This document shows positions 16,338-25,507 of a stretch of 50,783 bases of DNA, piece by piece. This DNA comes from an uncultured Lachnospiraceae bacterium. GTDB taxonomy: Bacteria; Bacillota; Clostridia; Lachnospirales; Lachnospiraceae. Numbering within the stretch: position 1 is the first letter of the stretch; the number at the start of each line of letters is the position of its first letter. Both the position numbers and the translations under genes were made by a program. The notes beneath the pieces were generated by a model. The model ran no database searches, had not been told where the DNA came from, and worked only from the letters and a program-made list of their open reading frames with translations. The DNA is taken from contig CADBPC010000092.1 in the NCBI GenBank assembly GCA_902796425.1, positions 1 through 50,783 on the forward strand, given 5' to 3'.

Positions 16338-16366
16338 TTGCAGTCAGTCGGCTTGTGTGGTACTAT
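16338..16366 (+). promoter_or_regulatory. Promoter of the giant surface-protein gene
   Basis: TTGCAG (16338-16343), 17-bp spacer, TACTAT (16361-16366). Transcription would begin near 16373, giving a ~140-nt leader that starts almost at the base of the folded RNA described next. It is divergent from the zinc-ribbon operon promoter about 45 bp away. Confidence 0.7.
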
Positions 16367-16376
16367 AGGCATCAAA

Positions 16377-16450
16377 GTGGGAACAGGATTCGACAAGAAA
16401 TTGACCGAATCGGTAAATTTCTGACAGATATCAGGCATGAATCTTCCCAC
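16377..16450 (+). ncRNA. Structured leader RNA upstream of the giant surface protein (candidate cis-regulatory RNA)
   Basis: GTGGGAA (16377-16383) pairs with TTCCCAC (16444-16450). After a 3-nt bulge, GATT (16387-16390) pairs with AATC (16440-16443). Inside is a hairpin AGAAATT (16396-16402)/AATTTCT (16416-16422), extended by CCG/CGG around an AAT loop, and a weaker CTGA/TCAG hairpin. GATTCG (from 16387) could alternatively pair with CGAATC (from 16406), giving a possible switch. It does not match the c-di-GMP or other riboswitch consensus sequences I know. Confidence 0.45.
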
Positions 16451-16513
16451 GGGAATGGATGATAGCGGTCCGCTGTATGTGACAGACGGTATCGCAGAAT
16501 ATTGTTGCAGAGA

Positions 16514-19500
16514 ATGAGACACGGTAAATTTAAGGCATCTATATCCGGAATATTGATTGTTGCTGCGATTGTCCTTGCTGCCATCGGAGTGGCGGCAACG
16601 GCAGTTTTTCTTGTCAGCGGCCCGACTCCGGCCGGAGCTGTTGATTCCCTACCGTCAATTTTCTTTGAGAGCAGACGAAAGGCGACCGCGGAGGAGGAGA
16701 AGCAGTACTGGTCCGATATCCCGATGATTGAAGCTGCCGAGGCACCGGCGGCGCCGGTACTGTCGGTTTCCAACGACAAGACTCTGAACCTTTCGGTCGT
16801 TGACCCGAACTATTACGTCTACATCATGCGGGGAGGACAGACGTCGGATCCGTATTACACATCCCTGGAGCTGACCTTTGCGGACGAGCACGGCAACACG
16901 CAGGTCAAGCCGCTGAAGATCAAAGGGAAGGAGACCCCCGGGAAGGCATCGGATGACACGGTGCCGGACCTGTTTGAAAAGTGCTGGAGCGTCAGGACAA
17001 GAGAGAGTGACGAGCCGGTAGTCATCGACGGCAATCTGTATAAGCGCAGCCTCGAGTATTCCGTCCGGCTGGACGGCGGCGGGGTTCGTTTTCGTGATGT
17101 TCTGGAGGACCTCGTACCGGGAGACAACATAACGGTCACGGCGAAGGTAAAGAGCGAAACGGCAGACGGACAGGGAGCGGAGGCGAGCGTCACGCTGAAC
17201 AGCCTGTTCGCTTCTTCCCAGAGCGGAACGATCGAGGTAGCAAACGCAAGGCACCTCCAGAATCTTTCGACGCTTTATTCCGGTGTGACGGACAGCATGA
17301 AGGAAGTCTCCGTCATCTCGGATATCGACGGTGAGGGCAAAACTCTTCTTTCCATCGTTCCCCCTCAGTCTCTTGAAGCTGTCCACGGAAACCTTCATAT
17401 CATATCCGGTTTCCGCGTCAGGGAGAACGGGCAAAACGTTGACCAAAACGGTTTATTTAATGAAAATACGGGAAATTCCGAGACTTATTCTGCCGACACA
17501 TACGGAATCGGCCTTTTCGCTCATACCAACGGTGTGTTCTTCAACGACCTGTTCATTGAGGGCCTGATCGTACACACCCTGAACGGACAGAACGCCGGCA
17601 GCCTTGTCGGCGTGATGAACGGCGGCGCGGTTACGGGATGCGGAGTCTTCGTTCCTGACGAGCTTGCATACAGGACCGGATCCTCCCTGACACTTCTCCA
17701 GGCGTTCGAAGCGGGCCAGACCTCCGCTGAGCTGATTGGAGAAAGCAACGGCGAGACACAGGCTCTTCCCGCGGGCACCGGTTTTGTTAAGACCGGTAAT
17801 GCAGCGGCGGGCGGCCTGATCGGTCTGACGAAGGGAGAGGTCACGGTCAGTGACTGCTTCGCGTCTGTTCCGGTAAATACGGTTGGCGGCATCGCCGGCG
17901 GTCTTGTCGGAAAGGTCGAGGACGGTGTCCTGACAATTGATAATTCTTATACCGGCGGTTATGTCGACCAAGTCAGCGAGGATGAGACCGATGAGGAAGG
18001 CATTGCCTATGCTTCCTATACGGGAGAGTACATCGGCGTATATTCCGATACCGGCGTAGCCGGCGGTCTTGTCGGCGTCAACGGCGCGGGCCTCGCAGTG
18101 AATATGAGCTACTCATCTGCTTCTGTCATGGGCACCACGGCCGGCGGCATCATCGGTGCCGATGACACGGGCGGACGTTTTTCACAGGTCTATACGGTCG
18201 GCAGGGTAATCGGTTTTTCGGGCAATTCGAACGAGCTTGGTTCCTTCGCGGGATGGATTTCGGAGGCCAGCACCTTTGACGAATGCGGCGTGCTCGACGG
18301 TGTGAACCGGAGCGCAAACGCGGAGAATGATCTTTACAGTCCGGAATCGGTTGTCTTCGGCAACCGCCAGGAGGACAATGACAGAGTAACGCTGTACAGC
18401 GCACAGGAGCTGCGGGAGCTTGCACAGACTGCTCCTTACAGCGATTACCGCGCGCCGCAGGAGCTCACCTATGCCTACAATGCGGTCTACGCCGGGACGG
18501 CGCAGATGGCAGGCGTTGACAGCCTCGGCGGGGCATCCGGCGTGTACGGCAGTGTTTACCCCTATCCTATGGTTACCATAACGGGCGCGGGCCTTCTTTT
18601 CGACCTTCAGGCAGCAAGGATTGCTTCTGTCAACGGCGTGGAGCAGACGAGCGCGGACGCCGCACAGTTTTCCAGCGGCTTCCTTACAACGGACGGAACG
18701 GTGCAGATCGGCTTTAACGGTGACGGAGCCGCATTCAGCGGCGGCATTCACTTCGGCGACTGGCCGAACCCGATGCCCCGCTCCAACTTCGGCATGGTCT
18801 ATTATGAGCGTGTCGACGAGGGTCTGTACTGGCGCGGCTATGTAATAAGAAGCGATATGGATCCCGTCGATCCCGCAGGCTATATGGGAATTGATACCTA
18901 TATCAGCCCCGAGGATTATGAGATTGCGGAAGAGAACGAAGAAGCAGAACCCGTGAATTTCGGCGCCATGTATCCGTTTATCAGGAGCCATGGAAGATAT
19001 GTATCCGAGGACGGCTATCTTGTACTGATTCCTTCGGGCGTCAGCGCATCGGGAGTCACACTGTCCTTCGGCAGTGCCGCGAATGACAGTATGGCGGGAA
19101 TCGGAGACGGCGCGGTACGCCTTCCGCTGACAGATTTCCTGCTGTATTCCGCGATGACCGATGAGATGGAGCTCTACGGCTACAGTGCATACGTACTGGA
19201 TCCGCAGAAGATTGCCCGCGCGGCAGGAATTTCCATTTTTGAGCCCAATGCGGTGAAGGACGGCGCGGCTGTTTATATCAGCTATCGCGACAGGCTGTGC
19301 GGCAAGTTCAGCTTCCTTCCCTTCTTTGCGGATACGATCCAGATCCCTGCATATGACGGCGTCCTGCCCTCCACATCCATGAATGTGAGCGGCGGCAGCG
19401 CGGATTACGCGATCAGGAGCGCCAGACAGCTGCAGATGCTGATCGGCGCGGAGAACGCCGGCTGCGGCGTTATGACGGGCGTATCGGCCGCGGTTACCGG

Positions 19501-21487
19501 AGACCTTGCACTCACGACGCAGTATCTGGGAAATCTCGGCGACTGCCAGAGAGTTGTTGAACAGCAGCTGGATATCACATTTGACCGCTCACAGGTCGTC
19601 CTTACGCAGTGCTCGCCGGCTTCCGGCGGTGTCGGCGTGAGAACCGTGATCGAAGAGTCGGATGCGGTTTATACTTCGCCTACCATCCAGAATCTGAAGG
19701 GCGAGCTTCGAAGCGTCGCCTTCGACCTTGGCGGGACGATGGAGTATTACACGATCAGCCACCTCAGGGCACCGTTTGTCCATGAGCTGATCCTGGGCAC
19801 AAAGGGCGATGATTACAAGTACAGGGGCGGCGGCGTCCTGCGCAGAATCCGGTTCTCGGATGTGGAGGCGCCCACACTGATCGAATCCAACAGCGGCACG
19901 ATCGAAGAGGTTTCGCTTGAAAACTGCCATATGACAGGCAGCGGCGGATTTATCCTTGTCAACGAGGACCAGGGCATCATCAGAGGATGCAGCATCCGTA
20001 ACGCACTGATCGAAGGCAACGGTTTTGTCGGTGAAAACAGCGGCGTCATCCGCGAGGCGGGGGGCGATCGGCCGAACGGAATTTATCATGCAGTGATCCG
20101 CGGGAACGGATTTACGGAAACGAACGGCGGCATGATCTTCGAATGCGAGATCGTCAATGCCAGAATCGGCAGATACGGCTTTGCGGAGAATAACACGGGA
20201 ACGCTTGCAAACTGCGTGATCTATCCCGACAACGAGGCTTACGAGAAGTATACGGAATCCATTGCCGAGGGCAGCCGCTACTTTACACTGAATCCGGAAA
20301 CGGTCGATATGAGTGTCCGCGAGGAGACCAGGGACACCGGCTACAATCTGGTAATCATAGGAAGAGACATCACCAACGACTCTGCATGGCTCGGTGACAG
20401 CGCCGGATTTGTCGGCAACAATTACAGCGAGGCAAGAGCGGTAGGCTGCAGCGTCACCGGCAAGGTGTACGGCGGCAACTGCGCGGCTGGCTTCTTCCAC
20501 TATAACGACGGCGAGGTCGCAAAGTGCTACGCCAACACGATCGTAACCGTCCGTGAACCGTCCGGATGGGCATCCGGCTTCGGTACGACACACGATATGT
20601 CCATCGGCAACGGCTACTCGAGAGTCCGCATGTGCCATGCGCTCGGTGAGCTGAACGGAAGCCTTAATTCCGCAGGCTTTATCAGAACCATCGTTACCGG
20701 TGATGCGACAAAGCCGCTGGTTGAGACATCCTACACGGCTGTCTGGGGATATGATACGGCTTACGAGCCCGATACCTATTATCCCTTCTACGCTCAGGTC
20801 GTGTACCCGGGCGGGATACCGATTACCGGCCTTAACCAGGATTATTCGTTCCGTCTGTGCAAGTATCTGCAGATGGCACAGAACGTGGCCCAGCCGCAGG
20901 CATCCTTCCTCGGACTTACGAGCGTTGTTGCATCAGAGCTTTCGGCACTGGTCAACGATCCGTATAAGGAATACGGCTACGCCGCGAAGAAATCGCTGGT
21001 ATGCGGGCAGTATACGACGGCCAGCAGCTATATTTACCCGATGGCCTGCAAATACATGCTGGACAGCGAGTGCGTGGCGAGAGAGACAGATACGGTAATG
21101 ACCGCGTACGGCGATTTCGTATCACCGCTGATCGGCATCACGGCCGAAGAGATGATGGAGCTTGAAAGACAGGCTGCCGAGCAGGAGGCGAAGGCGAGAG
21201 CGGAAGAGGAATACAGGCGCCAGAAGGAATATGAGGCGCAGCAGATCCAGGACAGCCTGCCCGATCCGTACGGCGGCTGGGGCGGCCCGGATGCGGACGA
21301 GGTTCCCTCGCAGAACACGGAGGAACAGGCGGCGCCGGCAGGCAAGATTGCAGATACACCCGAAGAAGCGGTCCAGGCGCTTGAGGATGCCATTGAAAGA
21401 GGCGAAATCGTCACAGAGGATTCCCTCCAGACGCAGCCGGTGGATCCCACCTATTTCCGCGACAGTGACTTTGTAACGCTGCCGTAA
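16514..21487 (+). CDS. Giant GLUG-repeat surface/exported protein
   Basis: 1657 aa from the ATG at 16514 (TTG codons at 16502/16505 are possible but lack support). A single hydrophobic segment near the N-terminus (SGILIVAAIVLAAIGVAATA) acts as membrane anchor or uncleaved signal, placing most of the protein outside. Residues about 340-610 and 1100-1400 contain many GLUG-like beta-helix repeats, e.g. AGSLVGVMNGGAVTGC, AGGLIGLTKGEVTVSDCF, AGGLVGVNGAGLAVNMSYS, AGFVGNNYSEARAVGCSV. These suggest a long rod. Near the C-terminus is a charged coiled coil (EEMMELERQAAEQEAKARAE), then a Pro/Gln/Glu-rich tail. No LPxTG motif is seen. Such repeats occur in adhesins and S-layer-like proteins; the function here is unproven. 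Monocistronic, between its own promoter and terminator. Confidence 0.8.
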   Translation: MRHGKFKASISGILIVAAIVLAAIGVAATAVFLVSGPTPAGAVDSLPSIFFESRRKATAEEEKQYWSDIPMIEAAEAPAAPVLSVSNDKTLNLSVVDPNYYVYIMRGGQTSDPYYTSLELTFADEHGNTQVKPLKIKGKETPGKASDDTVPDLFEKCWSVRTRESDEPVVIDGNLYKRSLEYSVRLDGGGVRFRDVLEDLVPGDNITVTAKVKSETADGQGAEASVTLNSLFASSQSGTIEVANARHLQNLSTLYSGVTDSMKEVSVISDIDGEGKTLLSIVPPQSLEAVHGNLHIISGFRVRENGQNVDQNGLFNENTGNSETYSADTYGIGLFAHTNGVFFNDLFIEGLIVHTLNGQNAGSLVGVMNGGAVTGCGVFVPDELAYRTGSSLTLLQAFEAGQTSAELIGESNGETQALPAGTGFVKTGNAAAGGLIGLTKGEVTVSDCFASVPVNTVGGIAGGLVGKVEDGVLTIDNSYTGGYVDQVSEDETDEEGIAYASYTGEYIGVYSDTGVAGGLVGVNGAGLAVNMSYSSASVMGTTAGGIIGADDTGGRFSQVYTVGRVIGFSGNSNELGSFAGWISEASTFDECGVLDGVNRSANAENDLYSPESVVFGNRQEDNDRVTLYSAQELRELAQTAPYSDYRAPQELTYAYNAVYAGTAQMAGVDSLGGASGVYGSVYPYPMVTITGAGLLFDLQAARIASVNGVEQTSADAAQFSSGFLTTDGTVQIGFNGDGAAFSGGIHFGDWPNPMPRSNFGMVYYERVDEGLYWRGYVIRSDMDPVDPAGYMGIDTYISPEDYEIAEENEEAEPVNFGAMYPFIRSHGRYVSEDGYLVLIPSGVSASGVTLSFGSAANDSMAGIGDGAVRLPLTDFLLYSAMTDEMELYGYSAYVLDPQKIARAAGISIFEPNAVKDGAAVYISYRDRLCGKFSFLPFFADTIQIPAYDGVLPSTSMNVSGGSADYAIRSARQLQMLIGAENAGCGVMTGVSAAVTGDLALTTQYLGNLGDCQRVVEQQLDITFDRSQVVLTQCSPASGGVGVRTVIEESDAVYTSPTIQNLKGELRSVAFDLGGTMEYYTISHLRAPFVHELILGTKGDDYKYRGGGVLRRIRFSDVEAPTLIESNSGTIEEVSLENCHMTGSGGFILVNEDQGIIRGCSIRNALIEGNGFVGENSGVIREAGGDRPNGIYHAVIRGNGFTETNGGMIFECEIVNARIGRYGFAENNTGTLANCVIYPDNEAYEKYTESIAEGSRYFTLNPETVDMSVREETRDTGYNLVIIGRDITNDSAWLGDSAGFVGNNYSEARAVGCSVTGKVYGGNCAAGFFHYNDGEVAKCYANTIVTVREPSGWASGFGTTHDMSIGNGYSRVRMCHALGELNGSLNSAGFIRTIVTGDATKPLVETSYTAVWGYDTAYEPDTYYPFYAQVVYPGGIPITGLNQDYSFRLCKYLQMAQNVAQPQASFLGLTSVVASELSALVNDPYKEYGYAAKKSLVCGQYTTASSYIYPMACKYMLDSECVARETDTVMTAYGDFVSPLIGITAEEMMELERQAAEQEAKARAEEEYRRQKEYEAQQIQDSLPDPYGGWGGPDADEVPSQNTEEQAAPAGKIADTPEEAVQALEDAIERGEIVTEDSLQTQPVDPTYFRDSDFVTLP

Positions 21488-21540
21488 GCAAATGTATTAA
21501 GACAGAATGAGCGGCCGAAGGCCGCAGGATAAATGAGTTA

Positions 21541-21586
21541 AAAAAGTACCTCCGGAGCTTCAAGCCGAAGTCCGGAGGTACTTTTT
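21541..21586. terminator. Strong bidirectional terminator
   Basis: AAAAAGTACCTCCGGA (21541-21556) pairs perfectly with 21571-21586 around a 14-nt loop. It gives A-run/T-run tails in both directions (CTTTTTTG on plus). It separates the surface-protein gene from the converging DUF4317 gene. Confidence 0.92.
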
Positions 21587-21643
21587 TGATTTTAGCAAAG
21601 CTCTGATGAACCTTTCGATATTGCAGACCGCACCGGGGAATTC

Positions 21644-22810
21644 TTACTCTTCATCCCCGGCGTCCGCGCCTCTGAATGTCCTGGGTAGAATCCGGATGCC
21701 GTTCACCTCGATATCATCCTGGACGGGGATCAGGAGAAATTCCCGCCCGTCGAGAATACGCGTTGTGATAAGAGCGGTCATGTCCGACTTTACGGTGATT
21801 TTGACGCTGGGGGATTTGATCTCCATGACGGACCGGCCGCCGATATTGTCCGCGGCGACGCTCCGGCCTTCTCCGATTGTGTTGTTGAATACCCGCTCAA
21901 AATTCTCTTCCACGGTATCGGGGGCGTCGGCACAGCTGTCCTTCAGGATGCGCCGCATCTGCTGCGCGCCCAGTTCAAGAGGGTCGGGACTGTCCTTTTC
22001 CTCTGAAATCATTTCGTTTACCGTTTCGGTCAAAAGCTTTACGGTGTCGAAATCGCAGTGTCTGCCGAGGGTCTGCTCTACCAGGTCGGTAAAGGAATCC
22101 TGCTGCATGGACTGCGTCTGGGGGATCTCCTCCGCGCCGACGATTTCATCGATCAGCTCAATGTGCCGCTCGTCCTCGTTTTTGGCATAGTAAAGGATCT
22201 GGTGAATGTCCGGCAGGCGGTCGTTGAAGGCGGGATATAAAAATCCGAGAACCGGGGCCTGGACGCTGAGATCGCTCTTTTTGCTGACAAAATGAAGCGT
22301 CTGGGCGTCGTAACAGAGGCCTTCGCTGATCTCGGTGACCGGGCATACGGCGCAGACCAGGAACTCATATACGTAGTCGGAGGCATCCTCCATTTCCGTG
22401 CCGTCCGAGGCTTTGGAAGGGATATCATAGGTGCCTCTTGCAAGAAGAATCAGATGCCTTCCGGCGCGGTCGAGCGTAGAGACAAGGCGCCCGAAGAATT
22501 CCGCCAGCTGTGCGCTGTCCTTATGGTCGGAGCGAAGGAGGCTGTAGAGCTTTGCCTGCCTCCCTCCAGCCTGCTCCTCCGAAAGGGGGAATTCCATTTC
22601 AAACAGATTCCTTCCGGGCTTTCCGGAAAGGACACGCTTAAGCAGGTCCAGATACCCCTCGGCTTCCTCCTCCGGCAGGGCGTGGAAGGTTTCTTTAAGC
22701 TCTGCAATCACTTCTCCGTCTTCCGACACAAAGCAGCCTGCGAGCTTGTCGATCCTGCATCCTGATTTTGTAAGCAGTTTTCTGATTTCGGCAATGGCTT
22801 TGCGATCCAT
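21644..22810 (-). CDS. DUF4317 domain-containing protein
   Basis: 388 aa, full-length match by memory to the DUF4317 family of Clostridia, whose function is unknown. Typical phrases are MDRKAIAEIRKLLTKSGC at the N-terminus, LILLARGTYDIPSK, YEFLVCAVCPV, GFLYPAFNDRLPDIHQILYY and the C-terminal VKITVKSDMTALITTRILDG. The protein looks soluble and cytoplasmic. The start at 22810 is chosen because AGAAAGGAAG precedes that ATG; a longer in-frame reading to 22849 lacks a ribosome site and runs into the promoter. Monocistronic, divergent from nrdD. Confidence 0.88.
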   Translation of the reverse strand: MDRKAIAEIRKLLTKSGCRIDKLAGCFVSEDGEVIAELKETFHALPEEEAEGYLDLLKRVLSGKPGRNLFEMEFPLSEEQAGGRQAKLYSLLRSDHKDSAQLAEFFGRLVSTLDRAGRHLILLARGTYDIPSKASDGTEMEDASDYVYEFLVCAVCPVTEISEGLCYDAQTLHFVSKKSDLSVQAPVLGFLYPAFNDRLPDIHQILYYAKNEDERHIELIDEIVGAEEIPQTQSMQQDSFTDLVEQTLGRHCDFDTVKLLTETVNEMISEEKDSPDPLELGAQQMRRILKDSCADAPDTVEENFERVFNNTIGEGRSVAADNIGGRSVMEIKSPSVKITVKSDMTALITTRILDGREFLLIPVQDDIEVNGIRILPRTFRGADAGDEE

Positions 22811-22851
22811 AGTCTTCCTTTCTGTGCTGTAACAATGAACTGCGGACAATC

Positions 22852-22860
22852 ATTATACCA
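22852..22860 (-). promoter_or_regulatory. Extended -10 promoter of the DUF4317 gene
   Basis: Minus strand TGGTATAAT (plus 22852-22860), an extended -10 (TGn-TATAAT) with no good -35, about 42 nt upstream of the ATG. Confidence 0.55.
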
Positions 22861-22932
22861 CGAAAGGCAGTACAATTCAGCGATGTCATAACGGAATTGA
22901 AAATACGACACGCACGTCACAAAATGACGGAA

Positions 22933-22979
22933 GCACAATATATAGCGCTGAGAAACAGAAAGTCAACAATATATTGAAC
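22933..22979 (+). promoter_or_regulatory. Candidate NrdR box pair 1 (distal)
   Basis: CAATATATAGCG (22936-22947) and CAATATATTGAA (22967-22978) match the NrdR-box core CwATATaTwGTG at 11/12 and 10/12 positions. They are exactly 31 bp apart, the helical phasing known for tandem NrdR boxes. The first overlaps a possible promoter (GTCACA 22916, 17 bp, TATATA 22939). They lie about 290 bp upstream of nrdD, between it and the DUF4317 gene. The region from 22980 to 23100 holds nothing else I recognise. Confidence 0.45.
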
Positions 22980-23114
22980 GCTGCTGCGGAGCGCGCCTGT
23001 ACTGCGATGCGTGCGGTCCGTTCCTGTCAAATAGAAAAAGCGACGAAAACACAACCTATTTTTAGTACACTTTACCATCTTTTCTTCCAAGATGTTGTGA
23101 TGTATTATAGTAAG

Positions 23115-23162
23115 GCACCATATCTTGTGGCTGTTTTGACTGATTTAGTCTATATGTGGTGG
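23115..23162 (+). promoter_or_regulatory. Candidate NrdR box pair 2 (proximal to nrdD)
   Basis: CCATATCTTGTG (23118-23129) and CTATATGTGGTG (23150-23161) each match 10/12 of the NrdR core, 32 bp apart. A possible -10 (TATTAT 23103-23108, or TATAGT 23106-23111) lies just upstream, so the boxes would cover the transcription start and could repress nrdDG when dATP/ATP-bound NrdR is active. The nrdR gene itself is not in the window. Confidence 0.55.
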
Positions 23163-23265
23163 TGTTTCCGCACCGATCCGACCGCAGGCTGGTACAGCGA
23201 CAAATTATGAAAAAGAAAGTTAGTAATACCGTATTTTGAGTGATTCTTTCGAGGAGTGTGGAGAG

Positions 23266-25497
23266 ATGGCTGTGGAAATTAAGATTCCCATTGCGGAACG
23301 GGTAGTGGTTAATACGAATGTTATCAAACGCAACGGACAGGAAGTCCAGTTTGATATCACAAAAATCATTAACGCGATCAAGAAGGCGAATGTCGAGGTC
23401 GGCGGGATCTATCAGATGAACGACTTCCAGATCAGCGCGATTGCGGATAATATTGCGAAGAAGGTGGCAGCCTCACCCCATGCCGTGAATGTAGAGGATA
23501 TCCAGGACATGGTTGAGACGGGCATCATGGAGATGCGCGGCTATGAGGTTGCGCAGAAATATGTGCGTTACCGCTATAAGAGAGAGATCTCCCGCAAGAC
23601 GAATACAACGGATGACGGAATTCTCTCCCTGATCAACCAGATGAACGAGGAAGTGAAGCAGGAGAACTCCAACAAGAATCCTGTGATCAACTCCACGCAG
23701 CGCGATTACATGGCCGGCGAGGTTTCCAAGGATCTGACAAAGAGAATCCTTCTTCCGGAGGATATCGTCAAGGCACATGAGGAAGGAATCATCCATTTCC
23801 ACGACTCCGACTACTATGCGCAGAAGGAGCACAACTGTGACCTCATCAACCTTGAGGACATGCTCCAGAACGGCACCGTGATCAGCGAGACCATGATCGA
23901 GAAGCCGCACAGCTTCTACACTGCCTGCAACGTGACGACACAGATTGTCGCCCAGGTTGCGTCCAACCAGTACGGCGGACAGTCCTTTACGCTTGCGCAT
24001 CTTGCTCCGTTCGTGGATGTCAGCCGCCGCAAGATCCGCAAATCGGTTGTCGAGGAAAGAGAAGCGACCGGCGAAGAGCTGAAGGAAGAAATCATCGACA
24101 AGATCGTCGAGCTTCGTCTTGAGGAAGAGATCCGTTCCGGCATCCAGACCATCCAGTACCAGCTTATCACACTGATGACCTGCAACGGCCAGGCGCCGTT
24201 CGTCACAATGTTCATGTATCTGGACGAAGTCCCAGAGGGACGCACAAGGGATGACCTCGCGCTCATTATTAAGGAGGTTCTCCTCCAGCGCATGCAGGGC
24301 GTCAAGAACGAGAAGGGCGTGTGGATTACACCTGCGTTCCCCAAGCTGATCTATGTCCTGGATGAAGACAATATTACAGAAGGAACACCGTACTACTCCC
24401 TGACAGAGCTGGCGGCGAAGTGCACCGCCAAGAGAATGGTTCCGGACTATATTTCCGCAAAGAAGATGAAGGAATATAAGAACGGCGACGTCTATCCGTG
24501 CATGGGATGCAGAAGCTTCCTGACACCGGATACCGTCGGTCTCGGAGAGCACGGCGCGCACAAGTATTACGGAAGATTCAACCAGGGCGTTGTAACCATC
24601 AACCTTGTCGACGTTGCCTGCTCTTCCTACGGCGATATGGACCAGTTCTGGCACATCCTCGACGAGCGCCTGGAGCTCTGCCACAGAGCTCTTCGCTGCA
24701 GACACGAAAGACTCCTCGGAACCGTCTCGGATGTCGCTCCGATCCTCTGGCAGTACGGCGCCCTTGCCCGCCTCAAGAAGGGAGAGAAGATAGACAAGCT
24801 TCTCTATAACAACTACAGCACGATCAGCCTCGGCTACGCGGGACTCTATGAGATGTGCGTGAGAATGCTGGGCAAGTCCCATACCACCGATGAAGGCCGC
24901 GAGTTCTCGCTGAAGGTCATGCAGAGACTCAACGACAAGTGTGCCGAGTGGCGCGCTGCGGAGAACATCAGCTATTCCGTCTACGGCACGCCGATGGAAT
25001 CCACGACCTACAAGTTTGCCAAGTGCCTCCAGAAGCGCTTCGGCATGATCAAGGGCGTAACAGACAAGAACTATATTACCAACAGCTATCATGTGCATGT
25101 ATCCGAGGAGATTGACGCGTTCAAGAAGCTCAGCTTCGAGGCTGACTTCCAGAAGCTTTCTCCGGGAGGCGCCATCAGCTACGTCGAAGTGCCCAACATG
25201 CAGAACAACATCCCGGCTGTCCTGGCGATCATGCGCTATATTTATGACAACATCATGTACGCGGAGCTCAACACGAAGAGCGATTACTGCGAGTGCTGCG
25301 GATATGACGGTGAGATTAAGATCATCGAGGACAAGAACGGCAAGCTGATTTGGGAATGCCCCAACTGCGGCAACCGTGACCAGAGCAGGATGAGCGTTGC
25401 CCGCCGTACCTGCGGCTATATCGGCACCCAGTTCTGGAACCAGGGCCGCACACAGGAAATCCGGGACCGCGTCCTTCATGTGAGTACAACCTGCTGA
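23266..25497 (+). CDS. nrdD: Anaerobic (class III) ribonucleoside-triphosphate reductase
   Basis: Makes deoxyribonucleotides from NTPs without oxygen, using a glycyl radical. 743 aa, usual for NrdD. An N-terminal ATP-cone regulatory domain is present (VIKRNGQEVQFDITKII). The large catalytic barrel contains CNVTTQIVAQVASNQYGGQS and YPCMGCRSFL. A zinc site follows at the C-terminus (CECCGYDG ... CPNCGNRD), then the radical site RRTCGYIG with Gly717. The ATG at 23266 follows GAGGAGTGTGGAGAG; an in-frame TTG 30 nt earlier is less likely. nrdG follows after 10 nt. Expected to be under NrdR control (see the boxes upstream). Confidence 0.97.
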   Translation: MAVEIKIPIAERVVVNTNVIKRNGQEVQFDITKIINAIKKANVEVGGIYQMNDFQISAIADNIAKKVAASPHAVNVEDIQDMVETGIMEMRGYEVAQKYVRYRYKREISRKTNTTDDGILSLINQMNEEVKQENSNKNPVINSTQRDYMAGEVSKDLTKRILLPEDIVKAHEEGIIHFHDSDYYAQKEHNCDLINLEDMLQNGTVISETMIEKPHSFYTACNVTTQIVAQVASNQYGGQSFTLAHLAPFVDVSRRKIRKSVVEEREATGEELKEEIIDKIVELRLEEEIRSGIQTIQYQLITLMTCNGQAPFVTMFMYLDEVPEGRTRDDLALIIKEVLLQRMQGVKNEKGVWITPAFPKLIYVLDEDNITEGTPYYSLTELAAKCTAKRMVPDYISAKKMKEYKNGDVYPCMGCRSFLTPDTVGLGEHGAHKYYGRFNQGVVTINLVDVACSSYGDMDQFWHILDERLELCHRALRCRHERLLGTVSDVAPILWQYGALARLKKGEKIDKLLYNNYSTISLGYAGLYEMCVRMLGKSHTTDEGREFSLKVMQRLNDKCAEWRAAENISYSVYGTPMESTTYKFAKCLQKRFGMIKGVTDKNYITNSYHVHVSEEIDAFKKLSFEADFQKLSPGGAISYVEVPNMQNNIPAVLAIMRYIYDNIMYAELNTKSDYCECCGYDGEIKIIEDKNGKLIWECPNCGNRDQSRMSVARRTCGYIGTQFWNQGRTQEIRDRVLHVSTTC

Positions 25498-25507
25498 AGC
25501 CTGGTAA

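Noticed and set aside
16377..16450. c-di-GMP riboswitch
   Set aside because: The conserved GEMM blocks (such as CACGCACAGGGCAAACC) are absent, so it is reported only as a structured leader of unknown type.
23473..25479. 668-codon open frame antisense to nrdD
   Set aside because: nrdD is unmistakable on the other strand. The long antisense frame follows from its regular GC-biased codon use; it has no ribosome site and no recognisable domain.
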